Below, in pieces: positions 7,669 through 15,870 of a stretch of 64,000 bases of DNA. Position numbers and translations under genes: made by a program. Origin of the DNA: Streptomyces flaveolus (GTDB lineage Bacteria; Actinomycetota; Actinomycetes; Streptomycetales; Streptomycetaceae); the NCBI RefSeq assembly GCF_000716535.1, contig NZ_JNWV01000031.1, positions 62,001-126,000 on the forward strand. The letters run 5' to 3'. Every line of letters starts with the position of its first letter. Position 1 is the stretch's first letter. A model generated the notes under the pieces. That model searched no databases. It saw only the letters and a list, made by a program, of their open reading frames with translations, and was not told the DNA's origin.

Positions 7669-8526
7669 TCAGCCGGTCGCCAGCAGCAGCGTGCCGAGCA
7701 GGGCCAGGGCCGCCCCCGCCGTCTGGACCGCGCGCAGCCGCTCGCTGAGGAAACCGCGTGCGGCCAGCGCGGTCACCACCGGATACAGCGAGGCGAGCAC
7801 GGCCGCGACGGTGACCGGTCCGCTCCGGGCGGCGACGGCGTACGTGCCGTTGGCCGCGACGTCGGCGAGTCCGACGAAGGCCAGCGCGGGCAGCGAGGCC
7901 CAGGGGAAACCACCCTCCGGGAGGGCCGTGCCGCCGCGCCGCACCGAGACGGCGAGCGCGGCCCCGCCCACCGTGACGTTCGTCAACCGCTGTACGAACA
8001 GAGCGAGGAACAGGCCCGTGACGTCGGTGGAGGCCTCCGTGATCAGGGCGAACACCGTGCCGAAGCCGAGCGCCGCGACCAGGGTGAGCAGGACCGCGCG
8101 GCGCTGCACGGCCGCGCCCCGCAGTTGCGGGCCGCCGGCGAGGACGACCCCGGTGACGGCGACCGCGATGCCCGCGACCTGGAGCAGCCCCGGCCGTTCG
8201 CCGAGGGCGAGGCCGACGCCGAGGGGGACCGCGACGCTGAGGGGGGCGAGGGGGGAGACGACGCCCATGGGGCCGAGGGCGAGGGCCTGGTAGAAGGAGA
8301 GCAGGGCCACCGGTCCGACCAGGCCCGCCGCGAACGCGAACCACAGCCGGGGCCCGGCCTCGCTCCAGCCGCCCGTGGCGAGCACGATCGCGCCGAGGAC
8401 GGCCGCCGCGACGGCCTGCGAGACCACCACGACCGTCAGCGCCGGGGTACGCCGGGTCAGCAGTCCGCCGCCGAAGTCGGCCAGCCCCCACAGCAGGCTG
8501 GTGGTCAAGGCGAAGAATGCTGTCAT
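7669..8526 (-). CDS. EamA/DMT-superfamily transporter
   Basis: The 285-aa protein has ten hydrophobic segments in two EamA repeats (LLWGLADFGGG at the start; PLAPLSVAVPLGVGLALGERP ending repeat 1; ASLYPVVTALAARGFLSERL ending repeat 2). The drug/metabolite transporter superfamily exports amino acids, metabolites or drugs; the cargo cannot be inferred. It is divergent from an XRE-cupin regulator, sharing a short AT-rich region with two similar inverted repeats, which makes control by that regulator likely. It is convergent with the acyltransferase gene, only 10 bp away. Confidence 0.85.
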   Translation of the reverse strand: MTAFFALTTSLLWGLADFGGGLLTRRTPALTVVVVSQAVAAAVLGAIVLATGGWSEAGPRLWFAFAAGLVGPVALLSFYQALALGPMGVVSPLAPLSVAVPLGVGLALGERPGLLQVAGIAVAVTGVVLAGGPQLRGAAVQRRAVLLTLVAALGFGTVFALITEASTDVTGLFLALFVQRLTNVTVGGAALAVSVRRGGTALPEGGFPWASLPALAFVGLADVAANGTYAVAARSGPVTVAAVLASLYPVVTALAARGFLSERLRAVQTAGAALALLGTLLLATG

Positions 8527-8542
8527 GGCCGGCCTCGCAGTA

Positions 8543-8594
8543 CAGTTCGGTGAACGATCAGGTGCACCTCACCGTAATGCAGTTCATTGAACTG
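8543..8594. promoter_or_regulatory. Two GTTCnnTGAAC operator-like boxes in a divergent promoter region
   Basis: CAGTTCATTGAACTG at 8580-8594 is a perfect 15-bp palindrome. A related box, AGTTCGGTGAAC (8544-8555), lies 36 bp away, centre to centre. The surrounding 8565-8615 stretch is the most AT-rich piece near it, and TATATT (8605-8610) could be the -10 of the rightward gene. The position between the EamA and XRE genes suggests autoregulation and control of the exporter. Confidence 0.6.
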
Positions 8595-8635
8595 AGTAAT
8601 CAATTATATTGACCGTCCCGGATATTGGACCCAAC

Positions 8636-9208
8636 GTGTCGGACCTCGACCTGCTGACCCAGTCCCTGGCGCGCAACGTCAAGCGGTGGCGCACCGAGCG
8701 CGGCTTCACCCTGGACACGCTCGCCGCCCGCGCGGGGGTCAGCCGTGGCATGCTCATCCAGATCGAGCAGGCCCGGACGAACCCCAGCATCGGAACCGTC
8801 GTCAAGATCGGTGACGCGCTCGGCGTCAGCGTCACCACGCTGCTCGACTACGAACAGGGCCCCAAGGTCCGCATCGTCCCCGCCGAGCAGGCCGTACGGC
8901 TGTGGCACACCGACGCGGGCAGCTACAACCGCCTGCTGGCGGGAACGGAGGCGCCCGGCCCGCTGGAGATGTGGGACTGGCGGCTGATGCCCGGCGAGCA
9001 GAGCCCGTCCGACCCGCATCCGGCGGGCACGGTGGAACTCGTCCACGTCACCTCCGGCGAACTGACCCTCACCGTCGACGGGGTGAAGCACCTGGTGCCG
9101 GCCGGGGCGAGCGCCACGTTCGAGGCCAGTGCGCCGCACACGTACGGCAACGAGGGCGCGGAACCCATGGAGATGGTGATGGCCGTCTCGGTGCCGCCGG
9201 TGCGCTGA
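8636..9208 (+). CDS. XRE-family regulator with C-terminal cupin domain
   Basis: The 190-aa protein has a helix-turn-helix at residues 10-65 (LARNVKRWRTERGFTLDTLAARAGVSRGML) and a cupin_2 domain at about 110-185 with a PHPAGTVELVHVTSGELTLTVDG core. Regulators of this type bind DNA as dimers and sense a small ligand through the cupin; several control adjacent exporters or catabolic genes. The start is set at GTG 8636. The in-frame TTG at 8609 overlaps the putative -10 TATATT and is less likely. The divergent EamA gene is the probable target, through the boxes at 8543-8594. Confidence 0.83.
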   Translation: MSDLDLLTQSLARNVKRWRTERGFTLDTLAARAGVSRGMLIQIEQARTNPSIGTVVKIGDALGVSVTTLLDYEQGPKVRIVPAEQAVRLWHTDAGSYNRLLAGTEAPGPLEMWDWRLMPGEQSPSDPHPAGTVELVHVTSGELTLTVDGVKHLVPAGASATFEASAPHTYGNEGAEPMEMVMAVSVPPVR

Positions 9209-9240
9209 ACCGCGCCGAGGGGGGCTGCTAGCGTGCGGCC

Positions 9241-9798
9241 ATGCGCGCACCCATCGGAGACTTCGACACCGCCGTACCGGCGCCGGACTGCCTGGACGAA
9301 CTGACCGCTCCCGTCGCCGACGCCGTACGCGACTGGCAGGGCGCGGTCCCGGCCGACCGGATCCTGTACGTCGACACCGAGCCGCAGTGGGCCGACACGG
9401 CCGTCTTCGTGGAGCACTACGGCCGGGACCTGCTGGAGCGGTCGGCGAACTGTGTGGTGGTCGCGGGCAAGCGGGCCGGCGAGACCACGCTCGCCGCCTG
9501 CGTGGTGCTCTCCACCACCCGGGTCGACGTCAACGGGGTCGTCCGGCGCCAACTGGGCGCCCGCAAGGCCTCCTTCGCCTCGATGGAGACAGCGACCGGC
9601 GAGACCGGCATGGAGTACGGCGGCATCACCCCCCTGGGCCTGCCCACCGGCTGGCCGGTCCTGCTGGACTCGGCCGTCGTCGACCTGCCCTACGTCCTGG
9701 TGGGCAGCGGTCGCCGCCGCGGCAAACTCCTGGTCCCCGGCAAGGCCCTGGCCGACCTGCCCGGCGCGGTGGTCCTGGACGACCTGGGCGTCGCCTGA
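9241..9798 (+). CDS. YbaK/EbsC-family aminoacyl-tRNA deacylase-like protein
   Basis: The 185-aa protein carries the YbaK/ProX editing-domain core: CVVVAGKR, a conserved lysine in RKASFASMETATGETG, then YGGITPLGLP and PVLLDSAVVD. Family members hydrolyse mischarged aminoacyl-tRNAs such as Cys-tRNA(Pro) or Ala-tRNA(Pro) in trans. This member has an N-terminal extension of about 60 residues. ATG 9241 is preceded by TAGCGT with a 6-nt gap and no ribosome-binding site, so the mRNA is probably leaderless. It is followed by a hairpin shared with the convergent CDF gene. Confidence 0.8.
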   Translation: MRAPIGDFDTAVPAPDCLDELTAPVADAVRDWQGAVPADRILYVDTEPQWADTAVFVEHYGRDLLERSANCVVVAGKRAGETTLAACVVLSTTRVDVNGVVRRQLGARKASFASMETATGETGMEYGGITPLGLPTGWPVLLDSAVVDLPYVLVGSGRRRGKLLVPGKALADLPGAVVLDDLGVA

Positions 9799-9804
9799 CC
9801 CCCC

Positions 9805-9823
9805 GGCCGGTCCCACACCGGCC
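9805..9823. terminator. Bidirectional hairpin between ybaK-like and CDF genes
   Basis: GGCCGGT (9805-9811) pairs with ACCGGCC (9817-9823) around a 5-nt loop in the 29-bp gap between two convergent genes. Confidence 0.5.
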
Positions 9824-9827
9824 CGGC

Positions 9828-10898
9828 TCACGCCGTCGCGTGGTGGGCCAGGGGCAGGTGGGGGTCCGCTTCGTCCGGGGCCGGGGCCGGGTCGGCGTGC
9901 ACCAGGGCGGCCGTCAGGCGCGGTACCGCGTGGAGCAGGGCGTGCTCGGTCTCGACGGCGATCGCGTGGGCCTGTCGTAGCGTCGCCTCGCCGTCCACCA
10001 CCACCGTGAGCTCGGCCCGCAGGCGGTGCCCGATCCAGCGCAGGCGCAGCTCGCCCACCTCACGCACCCCCGATACCTCCCGCACCGCGCGCTCGGCCCG
10101 GTCCACCAGTGCCGGGTCGACGGCGTCCAGCACCCGCCGGAACACCTCCCGCGCCGCGTCCCGCAGCACCAGCACGATCGCGGCAGTGATCGCCAAACCC
10201 ACGAGCGGGTCGGCCAGGTGCCACCCCAGCGCCGACCCGCCGGCGCCCAGCAGCACGGCCAGCGAGGTGAATCCGTCGGTGCGCGCGTGCAGCCCGTCGG
10301 CGACGAGCGCGGCCGAACCGATCTCCCGGCCCACCCGGATCCGGTACCGGGCCACCCACTCGTTGCCGGCGAAGCCGAGCAGTGCGGCCAGCGCGACCGC
10401 GGGCACCTGCGTGACCGGGCGCGGGTCGAGCAGCCGGCCGACGGCCGCCCACGCGGCGAACGCCGCCGACGCGGCGATGGTCAGCACGATCACCAGCCCC
10501 GCGAGATCCTCGGCGCGGCCGTACCCGTAGGTGAACCGGCGGGTCGCCGCCCGGCGGCCCAGCACGAAGGCGATGCCGAGGGGGACGGCGGTCAGCGCGT
10601 CGGCCGCGTTGTGCACCGTGTCCCCGAGCAGCGCCACCGACCCGGACACGGCCACCACGACCGCCTGGGCCAGCGCGGTCGCCCCCAGCACGGCCAGCGA
10701 CACCCACAGCGCGCGCATGCCGCGCGCCGAGGACTCCAGTGCCGGATCCAGTTTCCCGGCGGTCTCGTGGGAGTGCGGAGTGAGGAGATGGGCCAGACGG
10801 TGGCGCGGGCTAAAGGAGCCGTGCGCATGCCCGTGCGCGCCGTGGTGGTGCGGGCCGTGCTCGTGCGGGCCGTGCTCATGACGGTGCCGGTCGCTCAC
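9828..10898 (-). CDS. Cation diffusion facilitator (Zn/Co/Cd exporter family)
   Basis: The 356-aa protein starts with a histidine-rich arm (HRHEHGPHEHGPHHHGAHGH) typical of metal-handling CDF proteins. Six TM segments and a cytoplasmic C-terminal domain follow. The family metal-site motifs are present: GDTVHNAADAL in TM2 (H-x3-D) and ADGLHARTDGF in TM5 (HxxxD). The likely role is proton-coupled efflux of zinc or a similar divalent cation. GTG 10898 is preceded by GGAAGGGGAT. It is divergent from an ArsR/SmtB gene, the classic metal-responsive arrangement, so derepression by metal is expected. Confidence 0.9.
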   Translation of the reverse strand: MSDRHRHEHGPHEHGPHHHGAHGHAHGSFSPRHRLAHLLTPHSHETAGKLDPALESSARGMRALWVSLAVLGATALAQAVVVAVSGSVALLGDTVHNAADALTAVPLGIAFVLGRRAATRRFTYGYGRAEDLAGLVIVLTIAASAAFAAWAAVGRLLDPRPVTQVPAVALAALLGFAGNEWVARYRIRVGREIGSAALVADGLHARTDGFTSLAVLLGAGGSALGWHLADPLVGLAITAAIVLVLRDAAREVFRRVLDAVDPALVDRAERAVREVSGVREVGELRLRWIGHRLRAELTVVVDGEATLRQAHAIAVETEHALLHAVPRLTAALVHADPAPAPDEADPHLPLAHHATA

Positions 10899-10924
10899 GT
10901 CGATCCCCTTCCGGTGGGCGGGAG

Positions 10925-10976
10925 TGGACGCACGGCGCCCACGGAGCCATTATGTGCGTATGAGCGCACGCATGCA
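10925..10976 (+). promoter_or_regulatory. arsR promoter with candidate operator
   Basis: TGGACG (10925-10930), 17 bp, and CATTAT (10948-10953) form a promoter whose start would fall on ATG 10960, giving a leaderless mRNA. GTGCG (10954-10958) and CGCAC (10965-10969) form an inverted repeat across the start codon, a plausible ArsR/SmtB operator that would also lie upstream of the divergent exporter. Confidence 0.5.
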
Positions 10977-11325
10977 CCTGCCACCTGCGCACCATGCGCA
11001 CGAGCGCAGCCCGGGCGAGGAGCAGTTCGCGCTCGCCGCCGAACTCCTCGCCCTGCTCGGCGACCGCACCCGGCTCGCCCTGCTGCACACCCTGACGGCC
11101 GGCGAGGCCGACGTCGGCACGCTCACCGAGGCGTGCGGCGCCGCCCGGCCGGCCGTCAGCCAGCACCTGGCCCGGCTGCGGCTGGCCGGAGTGGTGGACA
11201 CCCGCAAGGAGGGCCGCCGGGTGATCTACTCACTGCGTCACGGGCACCTGCGGCGCCTGGTCGAGGAGGCTCTCCGGACGGCCGACCACCGCCTCGCCGA
11301 ACGAGGCGGCGGGGCGGGGCGCTGA
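10960..11325 (+). CDS. ArsR/SmtB-family metal-sensing repressor
   Basis: The 121-aa winged-helix protein has the ArsR core: LAAELLALLGDRTRLALLHTL, recognition helix ARPAVSQHLARLRLAGVV, then the wing RKEGRRVIYSLRHGHL and a C-terminal helix with H residues (TADHRLAERG). The extended His-containing N-terminus (MHLPPAHHAHE) and the C-terminal D/H residues are consistent with a zinc alpha5- or N-terminal-type site, though this is inference. It is divergent from the CDF exporter, its probable target. Start ATG 10960 is chosen from the -10/-35 layout. Confidence 0.87.
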   Translation: MSARMHLPPAHHAHERSPGEEQFALAAELLALLGDRTRLALLHTLTAGEADVGTLTEACGAARPAVSQHLARLRLAGVVDTRKEGRRVIYSLRHGHLRRLVEEALRTADHRLAERGGGAGR

Positions 11326-11329
11326 CGGC

Positions 11330-12550
11330 TCAGAACGCGTCGGCCGTCCCGAGGTACTGCCCGGCGAAGGCCGCCGCCGCGACCGGCGAGGTGAACAGCC
11401 GGCGCAGCCGGGCCAGGGTGGTGCCGGTGCGGTAGGGGTCGCCGGAGGAGGTGCCGTGGTAGATCTCGGACAGCCACTCCGAGAACTCCTGGTAGTCCCA
11501 CACCCGTCGCAGGCACGCGTCCGAGTAGCCGTCCAGCCCCGTGGCGTCGCCCCCGGTCAGCTGGGCGACGAGCCCGTCGCCGAGCAGGAACGCGTCGTGC
11601 AGGGCCAGGTTCATGCCCTTCGCGGCGATCGGCGCGACGAGGTGCGCGGCGTCCCCGGCCAGGAACAGCCGGCCGAACACCATGGGCTCCACCACGTAGG
11701 TGTGCATGTCCAGCACGCGTTTCTCCAGCAGCCGTCCCTCCGTCAGCGGCGGGCGGTCCGCCGCGCGCAGCCGCCGCTGGAGCTCGCCCCAGACGCGTTC
11801 GTGCGTCCAGGAGTCCGGGTCGTCGCCGGGCGGGCACTGGAGGTAGTAACGGGTCAGCTCGGGGCTGCGCGGCATGTGCCCGGCGAACCCGTCCGCGTGC
11901 ATGCCGAACAGCACGCGATCCGAGGACGGCGGCGCCTCGGCCAGCAGCGCCAGCCAGCCGATGCCGTAGTCGTGCCGGGAGATCCGCGCCCGAGGCGGCA
12001 GCGCGGCCCGGCTCGCCCCGCGCGCCCCGTCGCAGCCGGCCACGAACTCGCAGGTCACCAGGTGCCGTTCACCGCTGTCCGGGTCGGTGTACGAGACGGC
12101 GGGCCGGTCCGAGTCCAGGTCGTGCAGGCGTACGTCCCGCACGCCGAACCGGATCTCACCGCCGCGCACGTCGGCGTACTCGCGCACGAGATCGGTCACG
12201 AGCAACGGCTGCGGGTAGACCCAGTGATGACAGCCCGTCAGCTCCGTGTAGGCGAAGCGGTAACCGCGGCCGTCGAAGCGGAACTCGCACTCGGTGTGCC
12301 GCTCGGCACGCTTCGACAGGCCGTCGGCCAGGCCGCGTTGTTCGAGGCCGCGTACGGCCCATTCCTCGATCACACCGGCGCGCGGCCGCTGTTCGATGAA
12401 CGCTCTGCTCTCGGTCTCCAGGACCAGGCAGTCGACACCGGCGGCGCGCAGGATGTTGCCGACGGTCAGGCCGGCCGGTCCGGCGCCCACGACGACGACC
12501 GGACAGTGCGCGGTGGAAGGGGACTTGGGATGGGGGGAAGGAGGCGTCAC
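11330..12550 (-). CDS. pobA: FAD-dependent aromatic hydroxylase, 4-hydroxybenzoate 3-monooxygenase (PobA)-like
   Basis: The 406-aa protein is a group A flavin monooxygenase: GAGPAGLTVGNIL (FAD GxGxxG) near residue 22, GCDGARGASR (DG motif binding FAD and NADPH) near 170, and RLFLAGDAAHLVAPIAAKGMN (GD motif) near 290. PRAGVIEEWAV and the FRFDGRGYRFAYTELTG stretch match 4-hydroxybenzoate hydroxylases more closely than other members, which would give protocatechuate for the beta-ketoadipate pathway. No pca genes are in the window, so the substrate remains a prediction. The start is GTG 12550, with CATAAT 7 nt upstream (complement of 12558-12563) and no Shine-Dalgarno. A 13-bp inverted repeat lies just upstream. 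Confidence 0.78.
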   Translation of the reverse strand: MTPPSPHPKSPSTAHCPVVVVGAGPAGLTVGNILRAAGVDCLVLETESRAFIEQRPRAGVIEEWAVRGLEQRGLADGLSKRAERHTECEFRFDGRGYRFAYTELTGCHHWVYPQPLLVTDLVREYADVRGGEIRFGVRDVRLHDLDSDRPAVSYTDPDSGERHLVTCEFVAGCDGARGASRAALPPRARISRHDYGIGWLALLAEAPPSSDRVLFGMHADGFAGHMPRSPELTRYYLQCPPGDDPDSWTHERVWGELQRRLRAADRPPLTEGRLLEKRVLDMHTYVVEPMVFGRLFLAGDAAHLVAPIAAKGMNLALHDAFLLGDGLVAQLTGGDATGLDGYSDACLRRVWDYQEFSEWLSEIYHGTSSGDPYRTGTTLARLRRLFTSPVAAAAFAGQYLGTADAF

Positions 12551-12563
12551 CCGGGGAATTATG

Positions 12564-12601
12564 ACGGTGTCCCGTCAGCCGGGCGGCCGACGGGACACCG
12601 T
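12564..12601 (-). terminator. 13-bp perfect inverted repeat between permease and pobA-like gene
   Basis: ACGGTGTCCCGTC (12564-12576) and GACGGGACACCGT (12589-12601) are perfect complements around 12 nt. The position 35 nt after the permease stop suits a terminator. It also covers the -35 zone of the pobA-like promoter, so an operator role is possible. Confidence 0.65.
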
Positions 12602-12635
12602 GGGTGCGGTGGACGCAATCGGTGCGCGGACGCGG

Positions 12636-14276
12636 TCAGTGCACCGGCGCGTCCGTCACCACGACCTCGTCGATGCTGCGCTCGATCGCCTCGGGCCGCG
12701 ACGCGGTGGCCTTGGCCCAGTAGTAGACGACCAGGGAGAAGGCCGCCACGACCAGCATGTCCCACCACAGGCCGATGGTGCCCCGGCCGCCGCCGAAGCC
12801 GCCCAGCCAGGAGATCACGCCCATGCCCACCAGGTAACCGGGCAGCCACTGCGCGGCCTTGAAGTCCAGGCGCGGCGCGTCCGGCAGGCCCTTGCGGATC
12901 GCGTACCAGGCGTACGAGCCGAGCAGCACGTAACCCAGCAGGATCGCGAAGCCCAGGCGCCACAGGGTGCCCCAGCCGGCCCAGTAGATGATGAGGTCGG
13001 CGACCACGAAGGACAGCGGGGAGATGATCTTGCCGCCGGGCAGCCGGTACGGGCGCTCGCGGTGCGGCAGCCGGTCGGCGAACACTCCGTAGGCCAGTGG
13101 CGCGCCCGCGTACATCAGCACGCTCGCCGAAGTGATGAACGTGACCAGCGTCTGCCAGCTCGGGAACGGCAGGAAGCAGATCACGCCGGTGACGAACGAG
13201 ACGATCAGGCCGAACCACGGCACGCCGCGCTTGTCGGTCTTCGTGAACAGCTTCGGCGCGTAGCCGTTCTTCGCGAGGCCGTAGGAGACCCGGGAGGTGG
13301 CGGTCGTGTAGATCAGACCCGTGCCGCCGGGCGAGATCACCGCGTCGATGTACAGCACCACGCTCAGCCAGCCCAGGCCGACCAGGGTGGCGAGGCCCGC
13401 CCACGGGCCGCTGATGCCCGGGAAGTCCAGGTGGGCCCAGCCGTGCGCGAAGGAGGTGTGCGGCAGGGCGGTGATGAAGACGATCTGGAGCAGGACGTAG
13501 ATCGCGGCGCCGATCGCGACCGAGCCCAGCGTCGCGCGCGGCAGGTCCCGCTGCGGGTTGCGGCTCTCGCCGGCCAGCTGGATCGCCTGTTCGAAGCCGA
13601 GCAGGGCGAAGATGATGCCGCTGTCGCTGATGGCGCCGAGCACGCCCTTGGCGCCGAACGGCGCGAAGCCCTCGGAGGTGAAGTTGCCGGGGTGGAAGTT
13701 GCCGATCGCGATGATGAAGATCGCCGCGAGGGGCACGGCGATCTTCCACCAGGTGGCGGCGCTGTTGGTGTGCGCGAGGGCGCGGACACCGAAGAAGTTG
13801 ACGCCGACGAAGACGGCCATGAGGACCACGGCCACGGCGAAGCCGCTCGCGGTCAGCGTCTGGTCGTGGTGCTGGAGACCGTCGGCCCACCGCCAGTGCT
13901 TGGCGTAGCCGATCATGGCCTCGACCTCGACCGGGGCCACCGTCGCCGCCTGCAGCCAGGAGAACCAGCCGAAGGACATGCCGGCCAGACCACCGAACGC
14001 GTAGTGCGGATAGCGGGCCGTGCCGCCCGCCACCGGGAACATGCCGCCGAGCTCCGCGTGCACCAGCGCGAGCAGCACGATCGCCACTGTGCCGATCAGC
14101 CACGAGATGATCGCCGCGGGGCCCGCCGCGACGACCGCCTTCTCGGCGCCGAAGAGCCAGCCGGATCCGATGATGGAGCCCACCGAGGCCCACATCAGAC
14201 CGATGAGCCCGACGTCCCGGCGCAGACCGCCTGAATCCGTCGTGGCTACCGGCACAGCATGGTCGACTTTCGGCAT
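12636..14276 (-). CDS. APC-superfamily amino-acid/polyamine permease
   Basis: The 546-aa protein has about twelve TM helices. The N-terminal APC signature GLIGLMWASVGSIIGSGWLFGA is at residues 22-43. Other conserved pieces are GGTARYPHYAFGG in the third helix region, GFEQAIQLAGESRNPQRDLPRA (helix 6 loop) and ISPGGTGLIYTTATSRVSYGLAKNG (helix 8). The substrate is likely an amino acid or amine. The start is ATG 14276, with GAGAGG 9 nt upstream. The roughly 200 bp upstream (14277-14477) is unusually AT-rich and holds no gene; it probably contains the promoter, but I could not define hexamers. Transcription probably ends at the 12564-12601 hairpin. Confidence 0.87.
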   Translation of the reverse strand: MPKVDHAVPVATTDSGGLRRDVGLIGLMWASVGSIIGSGWLFGAEKAVVAAGPAAIISWLIGTVAIVLLALVHAELGGMFPVAGGTARYPHYAFGGLAGMSFGWFSWLQAATVAPVEVEAMIGYAKHWRWADGLQHHDQTLTASGFAVAVVLMAVFVGVNFFGVRALAHTNSAATWWKIAVPLAAIFIIAIGNFHPGNFTSEGFAPFGAKGVLGAISDSGIIFALLGFEQAIQLAGESRNPQRDLPRATLGSVAIGAAIYVLLQIVFITALPHTSFAHGWAHLDFPGISGPWAGLATLVGLGWLSVVLYIDAVISPGGTGLIYTTATSRVSYGLAKNGYAPKLFTKTDKRGVPWFGLIVSFVTGVICFLPFPSWQTLVTFITSASVLMYAGAPLAYGVFADRLPHRERPYRLPGGKIISPLSFVVADLIIYWAGWGTLWRLGFAILLGYVLLGSYAWYAIRKGLPDAPRLDFKAAQWLPGYLVGMGVISWLGGFGGGRGTIGLWWDMLVVAAFSLVVYYWAKATASRPEAIERSIDEVVVTDAPVH

Positions 14277-14477
14277 GTCGAGTGGCCTCTCAGATCGTTG
14301 ACGCGGGACTGACGAGCAAGGAGGCCACAGATTAGGGAGGCATTCCGCGCCGACAGAAGTCTGATGACCAAGTTTTGACTCGGGATCTCCGTTGTCTTGG
14401 TCGACTCTTCGCACAGGTCAGCGCGGTTTCAGAATGTCAATATTCAGCTTGGAATTGTGAGAAGAAAGTGAGACAGG

Positions 14478-14885
14478 CTAGTTGAGGCGCGGAATTTCGA
14501 TAGCCGGGCACCGGTCCATCACCATTTCCGGACCCGCCGCCCGGGTCCGCTCGTAGGCGGCCTCGTCGACGACCCCCAGCTGGAACCACACCGCTCGCGC
14601 GCCCTTCGCCACGGCCTCGTCCGCCACCGCGCCGGCCAGGTCGCTGTTGACGAAGACGTCCACCACGTCCACGTCGAAGGGGATGTCCGCGAGGGAGGCG
14701 TAGCCCTGCTCCCCGTGCACCGTCTCGGCCTTGGGGTGCACCGGCACGATCCGCTTGCCGAACCGCTGGAGCACCCGCGCCACCCCGTAGGCGGGCCGGT
14801 TCTGGTTCGAGGACAGGCCGACCACCGCCCAGGTGTCGCCCAGCTCGGTCAGAATCCTGCGGATCGTGGCTTCGTCGCCGTACAT
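14478..14885 (-). CDS. CoA-binding-domain protein (YccU-like)
   Basis: The 135-aa protein is a single Rossmann CoA-binding domain: WAVVGLSSNQNRPAYGVARVLQRFG at the N-terminus, IVPVHPKAETVHGEQGYASLADIP, then VDVVDVFVNSDLAGAVADEAV and ARAVWFQLGVVDEAAYERTRAAG. It matches the small CoA_binding_2 family (E. coli YccU type), whose cellular role is not established. The start is ATG 14885, six bases after GAGGAGG; the longer reading frame upstream lacks a ribosome-binding site. It is transcribed away from the CysRS-like gene. Confidence 0.85.
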   Translation of the reverse strand: MYGDEATIRRILTELGDTWAVVGLSSNQNRPAYGVARVLQRFGKRIVPVHPKAETVHGEQGYASLADIPFDVDVVDVFVNSDLAGAVADEAVAKGARAVWFQLGVVDEAAYERTRAAGPEMVMDRCPAIEIPRLN

Positions 14886-15027
14886 CGGCCGCCTCCTCGG
14901 GCTGCGGGGAACTGTGCGTGGGGGCAACATCGTCGCGGCGGGTGTGGATTCCCGCCGTACCTCGCCACGCCGTCCGGAATCGGTGCAAGCTGCTGCATAC
15001 GGCCGCCCGCCCGCCTACGCTCGCTCC

Positions 15028-15870
15028 GTGCTGCGCATTCTCGACGCCCGAACCGGTGAGTCCGTCCCCGCCGCGCCCGCCCGCCGCGGCCTGACCCGCA
15101 TCGAGACCCACGCCTGCGGCCTCGACCCGACGGCCCTGCGGGTGCTGCTCACCGCGGACCTGCTGGTGCGGGCGCTGGAACTGGGCGGCAGCCCGGTCTG
15201 GACGATCCTCACGGCCCCCCGGGACCGGCCGGAACTCCGCACAGCCGCCACCCACCTCGCCATCCGCCCCTTCGAGGACGACCGTGACCTCGCGTCCGGA
15301 CTGGGCGAGGCGCAGGTGATCCACGTCGCACGGTGGTCTCCGACAGGCCCGCCGGGGGAGCGGGCGGAGAACGCGACGGCTCGGCAGGGTGACGACCCGG
15401 CGCCGAAGGCCCCGTCGGCCGGAGGGCCGACGGGGGGCTCGGCGCCGGAGACACGGGACGAGGGACCCCTGGCCGCTGTGGCGCCCGTGGAGTGGCTCGG
15501 GCCGCAGCCGCCGCTTCCGCTCCTGCTCGCCGACCCCGCCGCGCTGCGGCTCGCCCTGCTCTCCGTTCCCCGGCACCAGCCCGCGCGGCTGGACGGCGCC
15601 GCCCTGGAGCGGGCCGCCGGGCAGCTCGCGCACTGGCGGCGGGCCGTTGCCGGATGGGCACGGCACCCCTCGCGACCGGTGCCGGAACCGGTCCGTGATC
15701 GGTTGCGGGCCGCCTGGGAGGACGATCTCGACCTGCCGGGCGTGCTGGACGTGCTGCGGGACGTGGCGCGCGCCCCCGACCTCCCCGACGGAGCCCGCTT
15801 CGAGACGTACGCCTACGCCGACCGCCTGCTCGCCCTCGACCTCGCACACGACGTCGGGAGCCCCGCGTGA
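15028..15870 (+). CDS. CysRS/MshC-like protein lacking the synthetase catalytic motifs
   Basis: The 280-aa protein begins VLRILDARTGE, in the manner of class I cysteinyl-tRNA synthetases (LRLYDTxT), and ends with EDDLDLPGVLDVL followed by GARFETYAYADRLLALDLAHDVG, which resembles the CysRS/MshC DALR-region helix. I do not see the HIGH or KMSKS signatures or the zinc ligands, and the middle is a variable Pro/Gly/Glu-rich linker (residues 110-150). It is therefore probably a non-catalytic paralogue conserved in streptomycetes; its function is unknown. GTG 15028 follows TACGCT by 6 nt, so the mRNA is probably leaderless. The stop overlaps the next GTG as GTGA, suggesting translational coupling into the sixA segment. 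Confidence 0.6.
   Translation: MLRILDARTGESVPAAPARRGLTRIETHACGLDPTALRVLLTADLLVRALELGGSPVWTILTAPRDRPELRTAATHLAIRPFEDDRDLASGLGEAQVIHVARWSPTGPPGERAENATARQGDDPAPKAPSAGGPTGGSAPETRDEGPLAAVAPVEWLGPQPPLPLLLADPAALRLALLSVPRHQPARLDGAALERAAGQLAHWRRAVAGWARHPSRPVPEPVRDRLRAAWEDDLDLPGVLDVLRDVARAPDLPDGARFETYAYADRLLALDLAHDVGSPA

Noticed and set aside
14277..14477. TTGACA (complement of 14435-14440) as a permease -35
   Set aside because: No TAnnnT hexamer occurs 16-19 nt downstream of it.
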